Below, in pieces: positions 9,899 to 18,833 of a DNA stretch of 64,000 nucleotides. The notes under the pieces were generated by a model that was not told the origin of the DNA, searched no databases, and was given only the letters and a program-made list of their open reading frames with translations. A program made the translations under genes and the position numbers. The stretch comes from Bacteroidaceae bacterium (GTDB taxonomy: Bacteria; Bacteroidota; Bacteroidia; Bacteroidales; Bacteroidaceae). The stretch lies in contig JAFYOS010000027.1 of assembly GCA_017560125.1 (NCBI GenBank), positions 208,967 to 272,966 on the forward strand, written 5' to 3'. Within the stretch, counting starts at the first letter, position 1; every line of letters begins with the position of its first letter.

Positions 9899-10267
9899 TT
9901 AATCAAGGTCGGGTATGGTTTCTAATTTGGCATCGGCCCACAGGTGGTCGATGTCGTAGAACTCGCGTATTTCGGGCTGGAAGATGTGCACGAGCACTTC
10001 GCCGTAGTCCATGGCTACCCATTGCGCGTTGCGTAGTCCGTCGATGGCTATGGGGCGGTAGCCGGTGGCTTTCTTTACAAGGTATTCCACCGAGTCGGTT
10101 ATTGCGCTTACCTGTGCAGGTGAGTTTCCGTTACATATAACGAAATAGTCGCATATTGTGTTTCCCAATTTTGTCAAATCGGCAATTACTATACTTCTTC
10201 CTTTTTTCTCTTGAATGGCGTTTGTAATCTCGTTGAGGAGAACTTTGGTGTCTAATGTTTCTGACAT
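9899..10267 (-). CDS. rsfS: Ribosomal silencing factor RsfS (YbeB/Iojap)
   Basis: A 122-residue RsfS/DUF143 protein. It binds uL14 on the 50S subunit and blocks subunit joining under starvation. The core from ITDSVEYLVKKATGYRP through GLRNAQWVAMDYGEVLVHIFQPEIREFYDIDHLW is characteristic, the last tryptophan included. It is the first gene of the rsfS-ftsH-cdsA run, with a TATATTTG box about 63 bases upstream of the start. Confidence 0.95.
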   Translation of the reverse strand: MSETLDTKVLLNEITNAIQEKKGRSIVIADLTKLGNTICDYFVICNGNSPAQVSAITDSVEYLVKKATGYRPIAIDGLRNAQWVAMDYGEVLVHIFQPEIREFYDIDHLWADAKLETIPDLD

Positions 10268-10329
10268 GAATATTGTTTTGTTTTATCTGCTGTCGCAGTA
10301 GTTTGTTCTGTTTTGGTTTTATTTTACTG

Positions 10330-10337
10330 CAAATATA
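10330..10337 (-). promoter_or_regulatory. -7 box for rsfS-ftsH-cdsA
   Basis: TATATTTG is read on the minus strand. Predicted transcription starts near 10323, leaving a leader of about 56 bases. No good -33 TTG is seen. Confidence 0.5.
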
Positions 10338-10432
10338 CTCTCTTTTGTCCATCGAAAAATAGTGTTACAGCGAAATTTTCGTTTTTTTTTGAAAAAAAAT
10401 GGCAAAACCCTTTTTTATTGAAAAAAAAGCGT

Positions 10433-10440
10433 TACCTTTG
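10433..10440 (+). promoter_or_regulatory. -7 box for tRNA-Gln
   Basis: TACCTTTG ends 9 bases before the mature tRNA 5' end, so transcription would begin only a few bases upstream of the tRNA. It is preceded by A/T tracts. Confidence 0.7.
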
Positions 10441-10449
10441 CAACGCAAT

Positions 10450-10520
10450 TGGCCGATGGTGTAATGGTAACACTACAGATTCTGGTCCTGTCATTCAAGG
10501 TTCGAGTCCTTGTCGGCCAA
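10450..10520 (+). tRNA. tRNA-Gln (anticodon CTG)
   Basis: A full cloverleaf can be drawn. The 7-bp acceptor stem TGGCCGA/TCGGCCA includes the T-A first pair often seen in tRNA-Gln, and the discriminator is A. The D stem is GTGT/ACAC. The anticodon stem has a 7-base loop TTCTGGT that gives anticodon CTG. The T arm is CAAGG-TTCGAGT-CCTTG. CCA is not encoded. The anticodon stem has one A-C mismatch next to the loop. It has its own promoter box and terminator. Confidence 0.95.
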
Positions 10521-10525
10521 CAGGT

Positions 10526-10557
10526 AAAGCATCGCAAACGCGATGCTTTTTTCTTTT
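10526..10557 (+). terminator. Terminator after tRNA-Gln
   Basis: A 10-bp hairpin AAAGCATCGC-AAAC-GCGATGCTTT is followed by a T-rich run. It lies 5 bases after the tRNA. Confidence 0.9.
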
Positions 10558-10580
10558 TATGTCGTATATAAACAAGGAAT

Positions 10581-11315
10581 ATGAATAGTACTACAATAAA
10601 GGCAAAAGACCCCATGGGTCGTGCCATTGCCGATTATCATGCAGGCGGCAAGACTGCGAAGCTCAGGGTCTTTTCGTCGCAGTTCTACGAGGACGAGATT
10701 CCTGTGGCAACCCTTTTTCGTTCGTTCGACGAGATGCCTGTTCAGGAGCAGGAGGCGTTGCGCCTTTGCCGCGGTCGCGTGCTCGACGTTGGTGCCGGCT
10801 CGGGCTGTCATTCGGTGGAACTGATGGGCCGCGGACTGGATGTGGTTGCGATTGATATATCGGAGCTCTCGGTTGAGGTGATGAAGGAACGTGGCATCGA
10901 TGCCCGCCTTGTGAATTTTTTCGATAAGACCTTCGACGAAAAATTTGATACGGTTCTCATGGCTATGAATGGCATTGGTATCGTAGGCAAAATTGAGCGT
11001 TTGCCCGATTTCTTCATGCGTGTAAAGCAGCTGCTTGCTCCCGGCGGACAGTTGTTGCTCGATTCGTCCGACATACGCTACGTGTTCGAGAACGAGGATG
11101 GCTCGTTGGATATAGATCTTGCGGCCGGCTATTATGGCGAGCTCGACTACCGCATGCAGTACAAGGGCGTGAAGGGCGAAAAATTCGATTGGCTCTATAT
11201 TGACTTCGATACATTGTCGATGTATGCCGAGCAGTGTGGTCTTGTGTGCGAAAAATGTGCCGATGGCGAGCACTACGACTATTTGGCTCGATTGTCGGTG
11301 AAGGCGGCTCAGTAG
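10581..11315 (+). CDS. Class I SAM-dependent methyltransferase, substrate unknown
   Basis: A 244-residue protein with a Rossmann-type methyltransferase fold. Motif I is VLDVGAGSGCHSVEL (near residues 67-81), followed by an acidic motif II (VVAIDIS) and LLAPGGQLLLDSSD as a later motif. A roughly 60-residue N-terminal extension precedes the SAM site. No catalytic motif identifies the acceptor, which could be a small molecule or a macromolecule. The gene sits alone between the tRNA-Gln terminator and a strong bidirectional terminator. Confidence 0.8.
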   Translation: MNSTTIKAKDPMGRAIADYHAGGKTAKLRVFSSQFYEDEIPVATLFRSFDEMPVQEQEALRLCRGRVLDVGAGSGCHSVELMGRGLDVVAIDISELSVEVMKERGIDARLVNFFDKTFDEKFDTVLMAMNGIGIVGKIERLPDFFMRVKQLLAPGGQLLLDSSDIRYVFENEDGSLDIDLAAGYYGELDYRMQYKGVKGEKFDWLYIDFDTLSMYAEQCGLVCEKCADGEHYDYLARLSVKAAQ

Positions 11316-11335
11316 CATTGTAGTTTGTGATGGAT

Positions 11336-11380
11336 AAAAACAGCAGGGGTTGCACCAACGGTGCAACCCCTGCTGTTTTA
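11336..11380. terminator. Bidirectional terminator between the methyltransferase and DUF349 genes
   Basis: A perfect 15-bp inverted repeat (CAGCAGGGGTTGCAC and its complement) has a 5-base loop. It is flanked by A5 on the left and T4 on the right, so it can act for both convergent genes. Confidence 0.93.
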
Positions 11381-11393
11381 TGTATGGTTTTTG

Positions 11394-13244
11394 TTATTTT
11401 TCCATTTCCTCTTCAATCATACGTATTTTCTTGAGTATGATTTCTGCATCCGCTTTGAGCTTTTCAACCTTCTGGTGCATTACATCTACAAGGCTGGCGC
11501 CTTTCTTGTTCGATGCGCTCAGGAAGCCGAGGTTGTTCTCGTAGGTCTTAATCTCGGTCTTCATAGCTTCGTGCTGGCGGATTAGGCGTTCACGCTCGCG
11601 GCTCAAGTTCTCGCCACCCTTTGATATGTTACTGCGGAATTCCGACAGCTTGCGCTCGTTTGCGCTGATGTGCAATCTCTCGTAGATGGCGTCTATTGTC
11701 TCTTTGTACTCCTTGTGGAGTTTGTCCTTGTCCTTGAAGGGCACGTGGCCTATCTTGTTCCACTCCTTGGTAGCTGCAGCAAGTGTAGCCTCCTGCTCCT
11801 CGGGTGTGGCGGTAGCGTCGATGGCCTTCAAGCGGGCGATAATCTCGCGTTTCTGCTTCAGGTTTTCCATCTCCACAGAGCGCTGTGACGAGGTTGCCTT
11901 GTTGCGCTTCTCGAAGAAGTAGTCGCATGCGCCTACGAAACGCTTCCACAGCGAATCGGAGTATTTCTGGGGGATTGCACCGATGCTCTTCCACTCTTTC
12001 TGCAGAGCGGCCAGTTTGTCGGCGGTCTCTTTCCACTCCTCGCTCTCTTTCAACTGCTCGGCCATTTCGCATAGCTGGCGTTTCTTTTCGAGGTTTTCGG
12101 CCAACGACACTTTTACGTTCTTGAAGAAGTCGCTCTTCTGTTTGAAGAACTCGTCGCAAGCGGCACGGAAACGCTCAAATATTTTTAGGTTCATTTTCTG
12201 CGGAGCAAAACCTATCTCCTTCCATTTTGCCTGAAGGTCGAGCACCTCCTGTGTCTTGTCGTTCCAAGCTTGGTATGTGGTGAGCGATGCGAAATCGATC
12301 TGTTCTATTGCTTCGCAGATAGCTGTCTTCTTTTCGAGGTTGATGCGCTCCTTGTCTTTCTTCTCTTCGAAGTGGGCCTGGTGGCGCTTGTTGATGGCTG
12401 TCGATGCACTTTTGAAACGTGTCCATATCTGTTCGCGCAGTTCGGGCGAAACGGGACCCGCGTCGCGGAATTCAATGTGCAGCTGCTGCAACTGGCGCGA
12501 TGCCGAGATTATATCTTTCTCTTCGATGAGTGCCTCGGCTGCCTCGCATATTTTGGTCTTTATTTCGAGGTTTTTCTTGAAATCGTATTCGCGGAATTCG
12601 ATGTTTAGCTTCAGCATGTCGTAGAACTGCTCGGTCAGTTGCTGATACTGTTTCCACAGGTCGTTTACCTTGTCCTGGGGTACGTTCTTTACCTCTTTCC
12701 AGCGTGTCTGTAGGGCTTTGAAGTCGTTTACGGCGGGTGAGCCCTGCTCGGCCTTCTCTACCATCTCCTTCAGCTCGCCCAGTATGGCAAGCTTGGCCTC
12801 GTAGTTGGCCTGCTGCTCTGCTGCCTGCTGCTGCAACCACGCATTGCGCTTCTCTTTGATGATGTTCATTGTCTCCTTGAACTCGGCCTCGAATTGGTCG
12901 GCGGGCGCAGTGAATTCCTCGGCATTGCCGCCGTTATCGATGAATTCTTTGCGCAGGGCTTCAATCTCCATGCTACGAAGCTTGTAGAACTGTATCTTCA
13001 GCATTTCGACCTCGGCTTTGCTGTTGAGTGCATCGTCGCTGTCTGCAATTGCTTTCAGACGCTCGGTTATCTCGCTGCGTGTGGCCTGTTTGGCTGCGGG
13101 CGCAGTAGCCTCGGCGTCTTCGGTTGATGTACTTGTTGCTGTGGCAGCAACTTCTTCGTTCGTAGCGGCATTTATTGCCTGTTCAGGGATACCCGCGATG
13201 TTCTGCTCTTCGAACATGGCGTCGGGTTTCAATGTTTCACTCAT
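11394..13244 (-). CDS. DUF349 repeat protein
   Basis: A 616-residue, highly charged, largely helical protein. An acidic, Ala/Thr-rich N-terminus (about 1-55) is followed by several tandem DUF349 helical repeats. They are recognisable by recurring LWKEIG/WKSIGAIPQKYSDSLWKRF-type segments in which a basic/aromatic helix follows a short proline turn. The C-terminus is coiled coil. DUF349 proteins are widespread in Bacteroidota and have no settled biochemical role; a structural or nucleic-acid-associated function is only a guess. It appears monocistronic, with a TATCTTCG box upstream and a shared terminator downstream. Confidence 0.85.
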   Translation of the reverse strand: MSETLKPDAMFEEQNIAGIPEQAINAATNEEVAATATSTSTEDAEATAPAAKQATRSEITERLKAIADSDDALNSKAEVEMLKIQFYKLRSMEIEALRKEFIDNGGNAEEFTAPADQFEAEFKETMNIIKEKRNAWLQQQAAEQQANYEAKLAILGELKEMVEKAEQGSPAVNDFKALQTRWKEVKNVPQDKVNDLWKQYQQLTEQFYDMLKLNIEFREYDFKKNLEIKTKICEAAEALIEEKDIISASRQLQQLHIEFRDAGPVSPELREQIWTRFKSASTAINKRHQAHFEEKKDKERINLEKKTAICEAIEQIDFASLTTYQAWNDKTQEVLDLQAKWKEIGFAPQKMNLKIFERFRAACDEFFKQKSDFFKNVKVSLAENLEKKRQLCEMAEQLKESEEWKETADKLAALQKEWKSIGAIPQKYSDSLWKRFVGACDYFFEKRNKATSSQRSVEMENLKQKREIIARLKAIDATATPEEQEATLAAATKEWNKIGHVPFKDKDKLHKEYKETIDAIYERLHISANERKLSEFRSNISKGGENLSRERERLIRQHEAMKTEIKTYENNLGFLSASNKKGASLVDVMHQKVEKLKADAEIILKKIRMIEEEMEK

Positions 13245-13270
13245 CTGCTTATTTTTTGATTATAGTAGTG

Positions 13271-13278
13271 CGAAGATA
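13271..13278 (-). promoter_or_regulatory. Probable -7 box for the DUF349 gene
   Basis: TATCTTCG on the minus strand differs from the consensus TATCTTTG at one position. It lies 27 bases upstream of the DUF349 start. Confidence 0.45.
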
Positions 13279-13370
13279 ATTTATCTCACTTATAAAAACA
13301 AAATATAATCGCTTTTATTTTTCTTAAATGCTGTTTTTCTTTTCGGTACGAGCTCTGTTTTGTGCCCTGA

Positions 13371-14723
13371 CTAATACATCAGGTCGCTTAATATTTTTGC
13401 TATCACCATGTAAAATGTCATTCCGCTAAGGTCGTTTACAATCTGTATGAACGGGCCAGTTGCCAATGCGGGGTTTATGTTCATGCGGTCGAGCACGAGA
13501 GGTACAAGGGTACCAAATGCCGATGCGAACATTATTACCACGAACAGGCTCAGGGGTACGGCCAGTGTGACGATGTCCAGCGGGTTGTAAACAAAGAAAT
13601 TGTATATATAAACAATGAGCGACAGTATGGATGCGTTGATGAGTGCCACCATCAGCTCCTTGGCTATGTGTGTGAATATGTGGCGCGAGTCGAGCGAATT
13701 GTTGGCAAGGCCTTGCACGGCTATAGCCGACGATTGCACGCCCACGTTACCTCCCATTCCCGCCAGTAGGGGAATGAACAGGGCCATTTCGGGGTGGCTG
13801 CCGAGCGTTGCGGTGAAATTGTTGAGCAACAGCGAGGAACCGATACCTCCCAACATTCCAATGAGCAGCCACGGCAGTCGTGCCGTTGTCTGCATGAATA
13901 TGGTGTCGTTGGTCTCGATGTCCTTGGTAATACCGGCGTTCAACTGATATTCGTGCTCGTTCTGCTCACGGATTTCGTCCATCACGTCATCGACGGTGAT
14001 TTGTCCCAGCAGACGGCCTATCTTATCTACTACGGGAATGGCCACAAGGTTGTACTTCTCGATGAGCATAGCCACCTCGTCTATGGGGGTGTCAACGTCG
14101 GCGCTTACCACATCCTTGGTCATCACGTGCTTCACCTTGACCACCGAGGGGCTGGTAACCATCTTCTTCAGGGGGAATGTACCGCACAAGCGCTCCTCGT
14201 CATCTACTACATATATATAATATATTTCGTCGAGGTCTTCTGCTTGTCGTCGCATCTCCTTGAGACACTCGGGCATACTCCAGTTTTCGTTTACGACTAC
14301 CATTTCGGTACTCATAAGACCACCGGCGGTGTCCTCGTCGTACTGAAGCAAATCTACAATGTCGCCCGCGAGCTCGAAATCCTTGATGTGCTGGAGCACC
14401 TCCTCCTGTTTCTCCTCGTCCATGTCGCGGATGATTTCCACGGCGTCGTCGGTGTCCATGTAGTTCACGAAGCGTTTGGCGACCACTTCGGATGGAAGGT
14501 CTTCCAGAAGGTCGTTACGCAAATCCTCGTCCATCTCGGTGAGGGTGTCGGCGGCCTTTTCGTTGTCGAGCTGTCGGTAGAGGAAGTGCGCCTCCTCTTC
14601 GCTCAGCTCGTTACAGAGCTCTGCAATGTCGGCAGGGTGCATCTTGCTGAGCTTCTCTTGCAACAGCACCGATGCTTTCTGTTCTATGAGCTCTTTTACG
14701 CTGTTTACGAATTCATTTGTCAT
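13371..14723 (-). CDS. mgtE: Magnesium transporter MgtE
   Basis: A 450-residue MgtE family channel. The acidic N domain (about 1-125) contains the superhelical repeats that sense Mg2+. A pair of CBS domains (about 130-250) includes TKDVVSADVDTPIDEVA. About five TM helices make up the C-terminal 170 residues, with the conserved segment PLLAGMGGNVGVQSSAI lining the pore. Its start overlaps the rsmA stop as ATGA (14720-14723), so the two are translationally coupled. MgtE imports Mg2+ and closes when internal Mg2+ is high. Confidence 0.96.
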   Translation of the reverse strand: MTNEFVNSVKELIEQKASVLLQEKLSKMHPADIAELCNELSEEEAHFLYRQLDNEKAADTLTEMDEDLRNDLLEDLPSEVVAKRFVNYMDTDDAVEIIRDMDEEKQEEVLQHIKDFELAGDIVDLLQYDEDTAGGLMSTEMVVVNENWSMPECLKEMRRQAEDLDEIYYIYVVDDEERLCGTFPLKKMVTSPSVVKVKHVMTKDVVSADVDTPIDEVAMLIEKYNLVAIPVVDKIGRLLGQITVDDVMDEIREQNEHEYQLNAGITKDIETNDTIFMQTTARLPWLLIGMLGGIGSSLLLNNFTATLGSHPEMALFIPLLAGMGGNVGVQSSAIAVQGLANNSLDSRHIFTHIAKELMVALINASILSLIVYIYNFFVYNPLDIVTLAVPLSLFVVIMFASAFGTLVPLVLDRMNINPALATGPFIQIVNDLSGMTFYMVIAKILSDLMY

Positions 14724-15526
14724 GACATCTCTCCTTTTTCCTCTAATTCGTGTTGAACTTTTACGGTAAGGCTTATAAACTCTTCAATGGAGAGCTGTTC
14801 GGGACGCTTGTCGAGAACCGTGTCGCCAAGAATGGGTGAATCCTTGCCTACGATGTTTTGTATTGAGTTGCGCAGCTTTTTGCGGCGCTGGTTGAATGTG
14901 GCTTTTACGATGCGGCGTAGCAATTCCTCGTCGCACTCGAGCTCGGTGCGGCTGTTGCGTGTCATTCTCACTACGGCGCTCTTCACCTTGGGCGGGGGCG
15001 AGAATACGTGCTCCGATACGGTGAACAGATACTCCACATCGTACCATATCTGTATGAGGATGCTCAATATTCCGTATGCCTTGCTGCCGGGCGTTGCTGC
15101 CAGGCGTTCGCCTACCTCCTTTTGTATCATGCCGCTGCAATAGGGAATGTGCTCCTTGTACTCGAGCATCTTGAAGAATATCTGGCTCGATATATTATAG
15201 GGGTAGTTGCCTATGAGCATGAATTTTTCTCCATCCCACAGGCGGTCGAGGTGCATTTTAAGGAAATCGTCGGGTATGATGTTGTCGTCGCCCAGTTGCG
15301 GCAGGTTCTTACGCAGATAATCGACCGATTCCTCGTCTATTTCCACCACTTTCAATGGGCGCTTCTTCTCGAGCAGCATGCGAGTGAGCACTCCCATGCC
15401 GGGGCCTACCTCCAATACGGGTAGTGTGGGGCATATATCTACTGTGTCGGCTATGTCCTGTGCTATATTCAGGTCAACCAGGAAGTGTTGTCCCAATCTT
15501 TTTTTTGCTGTAACCGTTTTCGCCAT
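14720..15526 (-). CDS. rsmA: 16S rRNA dimethyladenosine transferase RsmA (KsgA)
   Basis: A 268-residue enzyme that dimethylates two adjacent adenines at the 3' end of 16S rRNA. GQHFLVD (residues 12-18), the SAM motif LEVGPGMGVLTR and the catalytic NYPYNIS motif are present. The C-terminal domain has NQRRKKLRNS, which is typical. It is the first gene of an rsmA-mgtE pair whose reading frames overlap by 4 bases. Confidence 0.97.
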   Translation of the reverse strand: MAKTVTAKKRLGQHFLVDLNIAQDIADTVDICPTLPVLEVGPGMGVLTRMLLEKKRPLKVVEIDEESVDYLRKNLPQLGDDNIIPDDFLKMHLDRLWDGEKFMLIGNYPYNISSQIFFKMLEYKEHIPYCSGMIQKEVGERLAATPGSKAYGILSILIQIWYDVEYLFTVSEHVFSPPPKVKSAVVRMTRNSRTELECDEELLRRIVKATFNQRRKKLRNSIQNIVGKDSPILGDTVLDKRPEQLSIEEFISLTVKVQHELEEKGEMS

Positions 15527-15593
15527 TTTTATAACCTTTACGCAATTTTTATTAAAAAAACAGTTTTTTTAGGCGCTGTTTCCAATATATGTT

Positions 15594-15601
15594 TATCTTT
15601 G
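15594..15601 (+). promoter_or_regulatory. -7 box upstream of the flippase-like gene
   Basis: A perfect TATCTTTG box. Transcription would start near 15608, immediately before ATGATG at 15610, which opens a short Arg-rich frame rather than the membrane protein frame. Confidence 0.7.
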
Positions 15602-15609
15602 CAACATAG

Positions 15610-15696
15610 ATGATGAATATTGTCGGGCGTCTGCCGCGGGCTTTGCGCCGCTGTTTGCACCGTTGCAATATTCGCAACCGTAGGTTGCAAAGGTAA
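15610..15696 (+). CDS. Possible 28-codon upstream ORF (leader peptide)
   Basis: ATGATG at 15610 opens a frame of 28 residues with about nine arginines, ending with TAA at 15694-15696. It is followed at once by an ATG overlapping that stop (TAATG), which encodes only six residues (MKLLNL, ending 15716). Both precede the membrane protein start at 15725. Position right after a strong promoter box suggests they could be translated, but no family is recognised and chance is possible. Confidence 0.3.
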   Translation: MMNIVGRLPRALRRCLHRCNIRNRRLQR

Positions 15697-15724
15697 TGAA
15701 ACTTCTCAATTTGTAAGTATACTT

Positions 15725-16717
15725 GTGAAAAAGATTTTAAGCCTCATATTAAAAACGCTGCTACCCATTGTGTTGGGCGCTGCCATACTTTATTGGATAT
15801 ATAAGGATTTCGATTTTTCGCAGGTTTCGCAGGTTGTGTGCGAGGAGATGAACCTTTGGTGGTTTACCCTCTCTGTCTTCTTTGGCGTGATGAGCCACGT
15901 GATAAGAGGATGGCGTTGGTTGCTTGCCCTTGAACCTATGGGCTTCAAGCCGAGCAGGGCCAATTGTGTGTATGCAATCTTCATTGCATATGCGGCGAAT
16001 CTTGTTGTGCCCAGGGTGGGCGAGGTTTCGCGTTGTGCGGTGCTCGACAGAAGCGACGGTGTGCCGTTTGTGCAATCGCTCGGAACGGTGGTGGCCGAGA
16101 GGCTCATCGACACGGTGATGGTGCTTGGGCTCACAGCTACGGCCTTGATGATGCAGTGGAAGGTGTTCTATGCCTTTTTCGTGTCGGCGGGCGGTGGAGC
16201 GAACGGCTCGCAGCTCTTCTCCTCGGTGACGAAGGTGGCGGTGTTGCTGATGTCGGTGGTGGCGGTTTCGGTGCTCTTATATTATATAATGAGAAAGATG
16301 GCGCTGCTCACCAAGCTGAAATCCATTATCAGCCGTTTTTGGGAGGGCGTGACTGCCTTGGGTAAAATGAAGAACTCGACCCTCTTCATGGTTGAAACAA
16401 TAGGCATATGGTTCTGTTATTTTATGCAGTTCTATCTATGTTTCTTCTGCTTCCCGTTCAGCAGCGGGTTGTCGGTGGCGGCAGGGCTTTTGCTCTTTGT
16501 GGCCGGAAGCGTGGCAGTGGTGGTTCCCACTCCCAATGGTGCCGGTCCTTGGCATTTTGCCATAATAAGCATGATGGTGCTCTATGGAGTGTCGCAGAGC
16601 GATGCCGGCATGTTCGCCCTCATTGTCCATTCGTCGCAGACGGCTCTTGTGGCACTGCTCGGCGTGGTGGGACTGATGATGGTGAAGGTAAAAAAGAGAA
16701 TAATAAACCTTAAATAA
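15725..16717 (+). CDS. Flippase-like integral membrane protein (lysylphosphatidylglycerol synthase TM region / YbhN family)
   Basis: A membrane protein of about 330 residues with roughly eight TM segments. The open frame extends upstream to a TTG at 15620. The GTG at 15725 (or TTG at 15722) gives the usual family N-terminus, a Lys-Lys pair followed by a hydrophobic helix and WIYKDFDF. The conserved VPRVGEVSRCAVL and later VPTPNGAGPWHFA motifs mark the flippase-like domain. Family members are tied to lipid or glycan handling, but no substrate can be read here. It is followed 10 bases later by pepD. Confidence is good for the family and moderate for the start. Confidence 0.8.
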   Translation: MKKILSLILKTLLPIVLGAAILYWIYKDFDFSQVSQVVCEEMNLWWFTLSVFFGVMSHVIRGWRWLLALEPMGFKPSRANCVYAIFIAYAANLVVPRVGEVSRCAVLDRSDGVPFVQSLGTVVAERLIDTVMVLGLTATALMMQWKVFYAFFVSAGGGANGSQLFSSVTKVAVLLMSVVAVSVLLYYIMRKMALLTKLKSIISRFWEGVTALGKMKNSTLFMVETIGIWFCYFMQFYLCFFCFPFSSGLSVAAGLLLFVAGSVAVVVPTPNGAGPWHFAIISMMVLYGVSQSDAGMFALIVHSSQTALVALLGVVGLMMVKVKKRIINLK

Positions 16718-16727
16718 AATATATACT

Positions 16728-18185
16728 ATGGCTATAACAATTAAAGATTTGGCACCCCGCGAGGTGTGGAAACATTTTGAATCACTTACACAGGTGCCCC
16801 GCCCCTCGGGACATCTCGAGAAAATACAGAAATTCCTGCTCGATTTCGGAAAGAGCATCAACGTAGAGACATGGCAGGACGAGGCCGGTAACATCATCAT
16901 GCGCAAGCCTGCTACTCCCGGATTGGAGAACCGCAAGGGTATCATTCTTCAGGCCCACATGGATATGGTGCCCCAGAAGACTCCCGAGAGCACACACGAT
17001 TTCGAAAACGATCCCATCAAGACTATCGTAAAGGGCGATTGGCTCTATGCCGATGATACTACACTCGGTGCCGACAACGGTCTTGGTGTGGCAGCCATCA
17101 TGGCGATCATGGAGGACAACACTCTTACTCACGGTCCTCTCGAGGCGCTCATCACAGCCGACGAGGAGACAGGCATGTTCGGTGCTTTTGGCTTGAAGGG
17201 TGGCGAGCTCCAGGGCGAATTGTTGCTCAACCTCGATTCCGAGGAGGAGGGCGTTCTCTATATCGGTTGCGCCGGTGGTGCCAACATCACAGCTTCTATG
17301 GAATTTATGGAGGTTGAGCCTTGCGAGGACGAGGTTGCCGTTAAGGTTACCCTAAAGGGCTTGCGTGGCGGACACTCGGGCCTTGAGATCAACGAAGGTC
17401 GCGGAAATGCCAACAAGCTGATGGCTCGTTTCGTACGCGAGGCTATGGACGAGTGTGCAGTGAGTCTTGCAAGCTGGAACGGTGGTAACATGCGCAATGC
17501 TATTCCTACAAACTGCGAGGTGGTGCTCACTCTCGACGAGGAGGGCGTAGAGGAGATTAAGCAGATTGCTGCTAAATACGAGGCCTTGTTCAATGCCGAG
17601 TTCGAAACCATCGAAGAGGGTATCACATTGCGCGTCGAGAGCGTAGAGATGCCCGAAAGCGTTGTTCCCGAGGAGATTCAGGACAACCTTATCGATGTTA
17701 TCCTCGCTTGCCACAACGGCGTGTTGCGTTTCATCCCCACCATCCCCGATACAGTGGAGACATCGAGCAACCTTGCCATCGTTAATATCAACGACGGCAA
17801 TGCCGAAATCCGCATCCTTGCCCGCAGCTCTTGCGATAGCATGAAGGAAAACCTCATTCTACAGTTGTCGAGCTGCTTCGCAATGGCTGGCATGAAGGTA
17901 GAGGTAAGCGGCAGCTACAGCGGCTGGCAGCCCAACGTAAATTCACCCCTTTTGGGTGCACTCAAGGGTGCATATAAGGAAATGTTCGACAAGGAGCCCG
18001 ACGTGCGCGTTATCCACGCAGGTTTGGAGTGTGGTATCATTTCGACCAACTACCCCGGCATGGATATGGTATCGTTCGGCCCCACCCTCATGTCGCCCCA
18101 CTCACCCACAGAGCGCGTATATATTCCCACAGTGGAAATGTTCTACTCGCTTGTTAGAGCATTGGTTGTAAATGGAGTTTTATAA
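16728..18185 (+). CDS. pepD: Aminoacyl-histidine dipeptidase PepD (M20 family)
   Basis: A 485-residue cytosolic M20 metallopeptidase that cleaves Xaa-His and related dipeptides. Metal and catalytic motifs are intact: LQAHMDMVPQK near residue 80, ADNGLG near 119 and ADEETGMFGA near 144, which holds the catalytic Glu pair. HAGLECGI near 426 includes a late metal ligand. A dimerisation/lid domain (RGGHSGLEINEGRGNANK) is inserted at about 210-380. Length matches family PepD. It starts 10 bases after the flippase-like gene; the pairing is probably incidental. Confidence 0.95.
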   Translation: MAITIKDLAPREVWKHFESLTQVPRPSGHLEKIQKFLLDFGKSINVETWQDEAGNIIMRKPATPGLENRKGIILQAHMDMVPQKTPESTHDFENDPIKTIVKGDWLYADDTTLGADNGLGVAAIMAIMEDNTLTHGPLEALITADEETGMFGAFGLKGGELQGELLLNLDSEEEGVLYIGCAGGANITASMEFMEVEPCEDEVAVKVTLKGLRGGHSGLEINEGRGNANKLMARFVREAMDECAVSLASWNGGNMRNAIPTNCEVVLTLDEEGVEEIKQIAAKYEALFNAEFETIEEGITLRVESVEMPESVVPEEIQDNLIDVILACHNGVLRFIPTIPDTVETSSNLAIVNINDGNAEIRILARSSCDSMKENLILQLSSCFAMAGMKVEVSGSYSGWQPNVNSPLLGALKGAYKEMFDKEPDVRVIHAGLECGIISTNYPGMDMVSFGPTLMSPHSPTERVYIPTVEMFYSLVRALVVNGVL

Positions 18186-18219
18186 TTTATAATAGTACTA
18201 ATCTAAAAATGTAATTACT

Positions 18220-18768
18220 ATGAAAAGAAATTTTAAATTAGCAGCGGTGTTGTTGTCAATGTCATTGGTATTGTCATCATGTATCGGTTCATTCGGTTTG
18301 ACCAACAAGGTGAAGGCATGGAACGAGGGCCTTGGAAATAAATTCGTAAACGAGCTTGTTTTCGTTTGTATGCATATTGTTCCCGTATATCCTATCACTC
18401 TTTTTGTTGACGGTTTGGTATTGAACTCAATCGAGTTCTGGACAGGCAGCGCTCCCATTGCTAAGAAGGACAACGGTACAATGATTGTTAAGAATGCCAA
18501 GGGCGACGATGTTGCTGTGACAGCATGTGCCGATGGTTATGTATTCTCTAACGGTAACGAGGATATCAAGCTTCAGTTCGATGCAGCTGATAACAGCTGG
18601 AGCGTGGCATACAACGATGAGGTAACAAAGCTCTTTACCATCGACGCCGAGAGCAACAAGGCTGAACTTTTCATGCTCAACGGTGAGACAATGGAGGTAG
18701 AGCTCAATGCAGCCGGCATGGATATGGTTCGCCAGTCTGTTGCGGCTAACTGCTTCGCTTCTAAATAA
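18220..18768 (+). CDS. DUF3332 family lipoprotein
   Basis: A 182-residue protein with a lipoprotein signal peptide; the lipobox ends LSSC with the acylated Cys at residue 21. The body starts with IGSFGLTNKVKAWN and includes a hydrophobic patch (about 44-63). The C-terminus is a beta-rich region. The family, DUF3332, is common in Bacteroidota and some Proteobacteria and has no known function. No acidic export signal follows the Cys, so periplasmic-face anchoring is more likely than surface display. A strong terminator follows. Confidence 0.8.
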   Translation: MKRNFKLAAVLLSMSLVLSSCIGSFGLTNKVKAWNEGLGNKFVNELVFVCMHIVPVYPITLFVDGLVLNSIEFWTGSAPIAKKDNGTMIVKNAKGDDVAVTACADGYVFSNGNEDIKLQFDAADNSWSVAYNDEVTKLFTIDAESNKAELFMLNGETMEVELNAAGMDMVRQSVAANCFASK

Positions 18769-18792
18769 GAGGACCTAGTCCGAAATAATATC

Positions 18793-18830
18793 AAGATTCC
18801 CGCCCCGTTTTTGGGCGGGAATCTTATTTT
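18793..18830 (+). terminator. Terminator after the DUF3332 gene
   Basis: A GC-rich hairpin (AAGATTCCCGCCC paired with GGGCGGGAATCTT, loop about 7 bases) is followed by ATTTT. Confidence 0.85.
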
Positions 18831-18833
18831 ATG

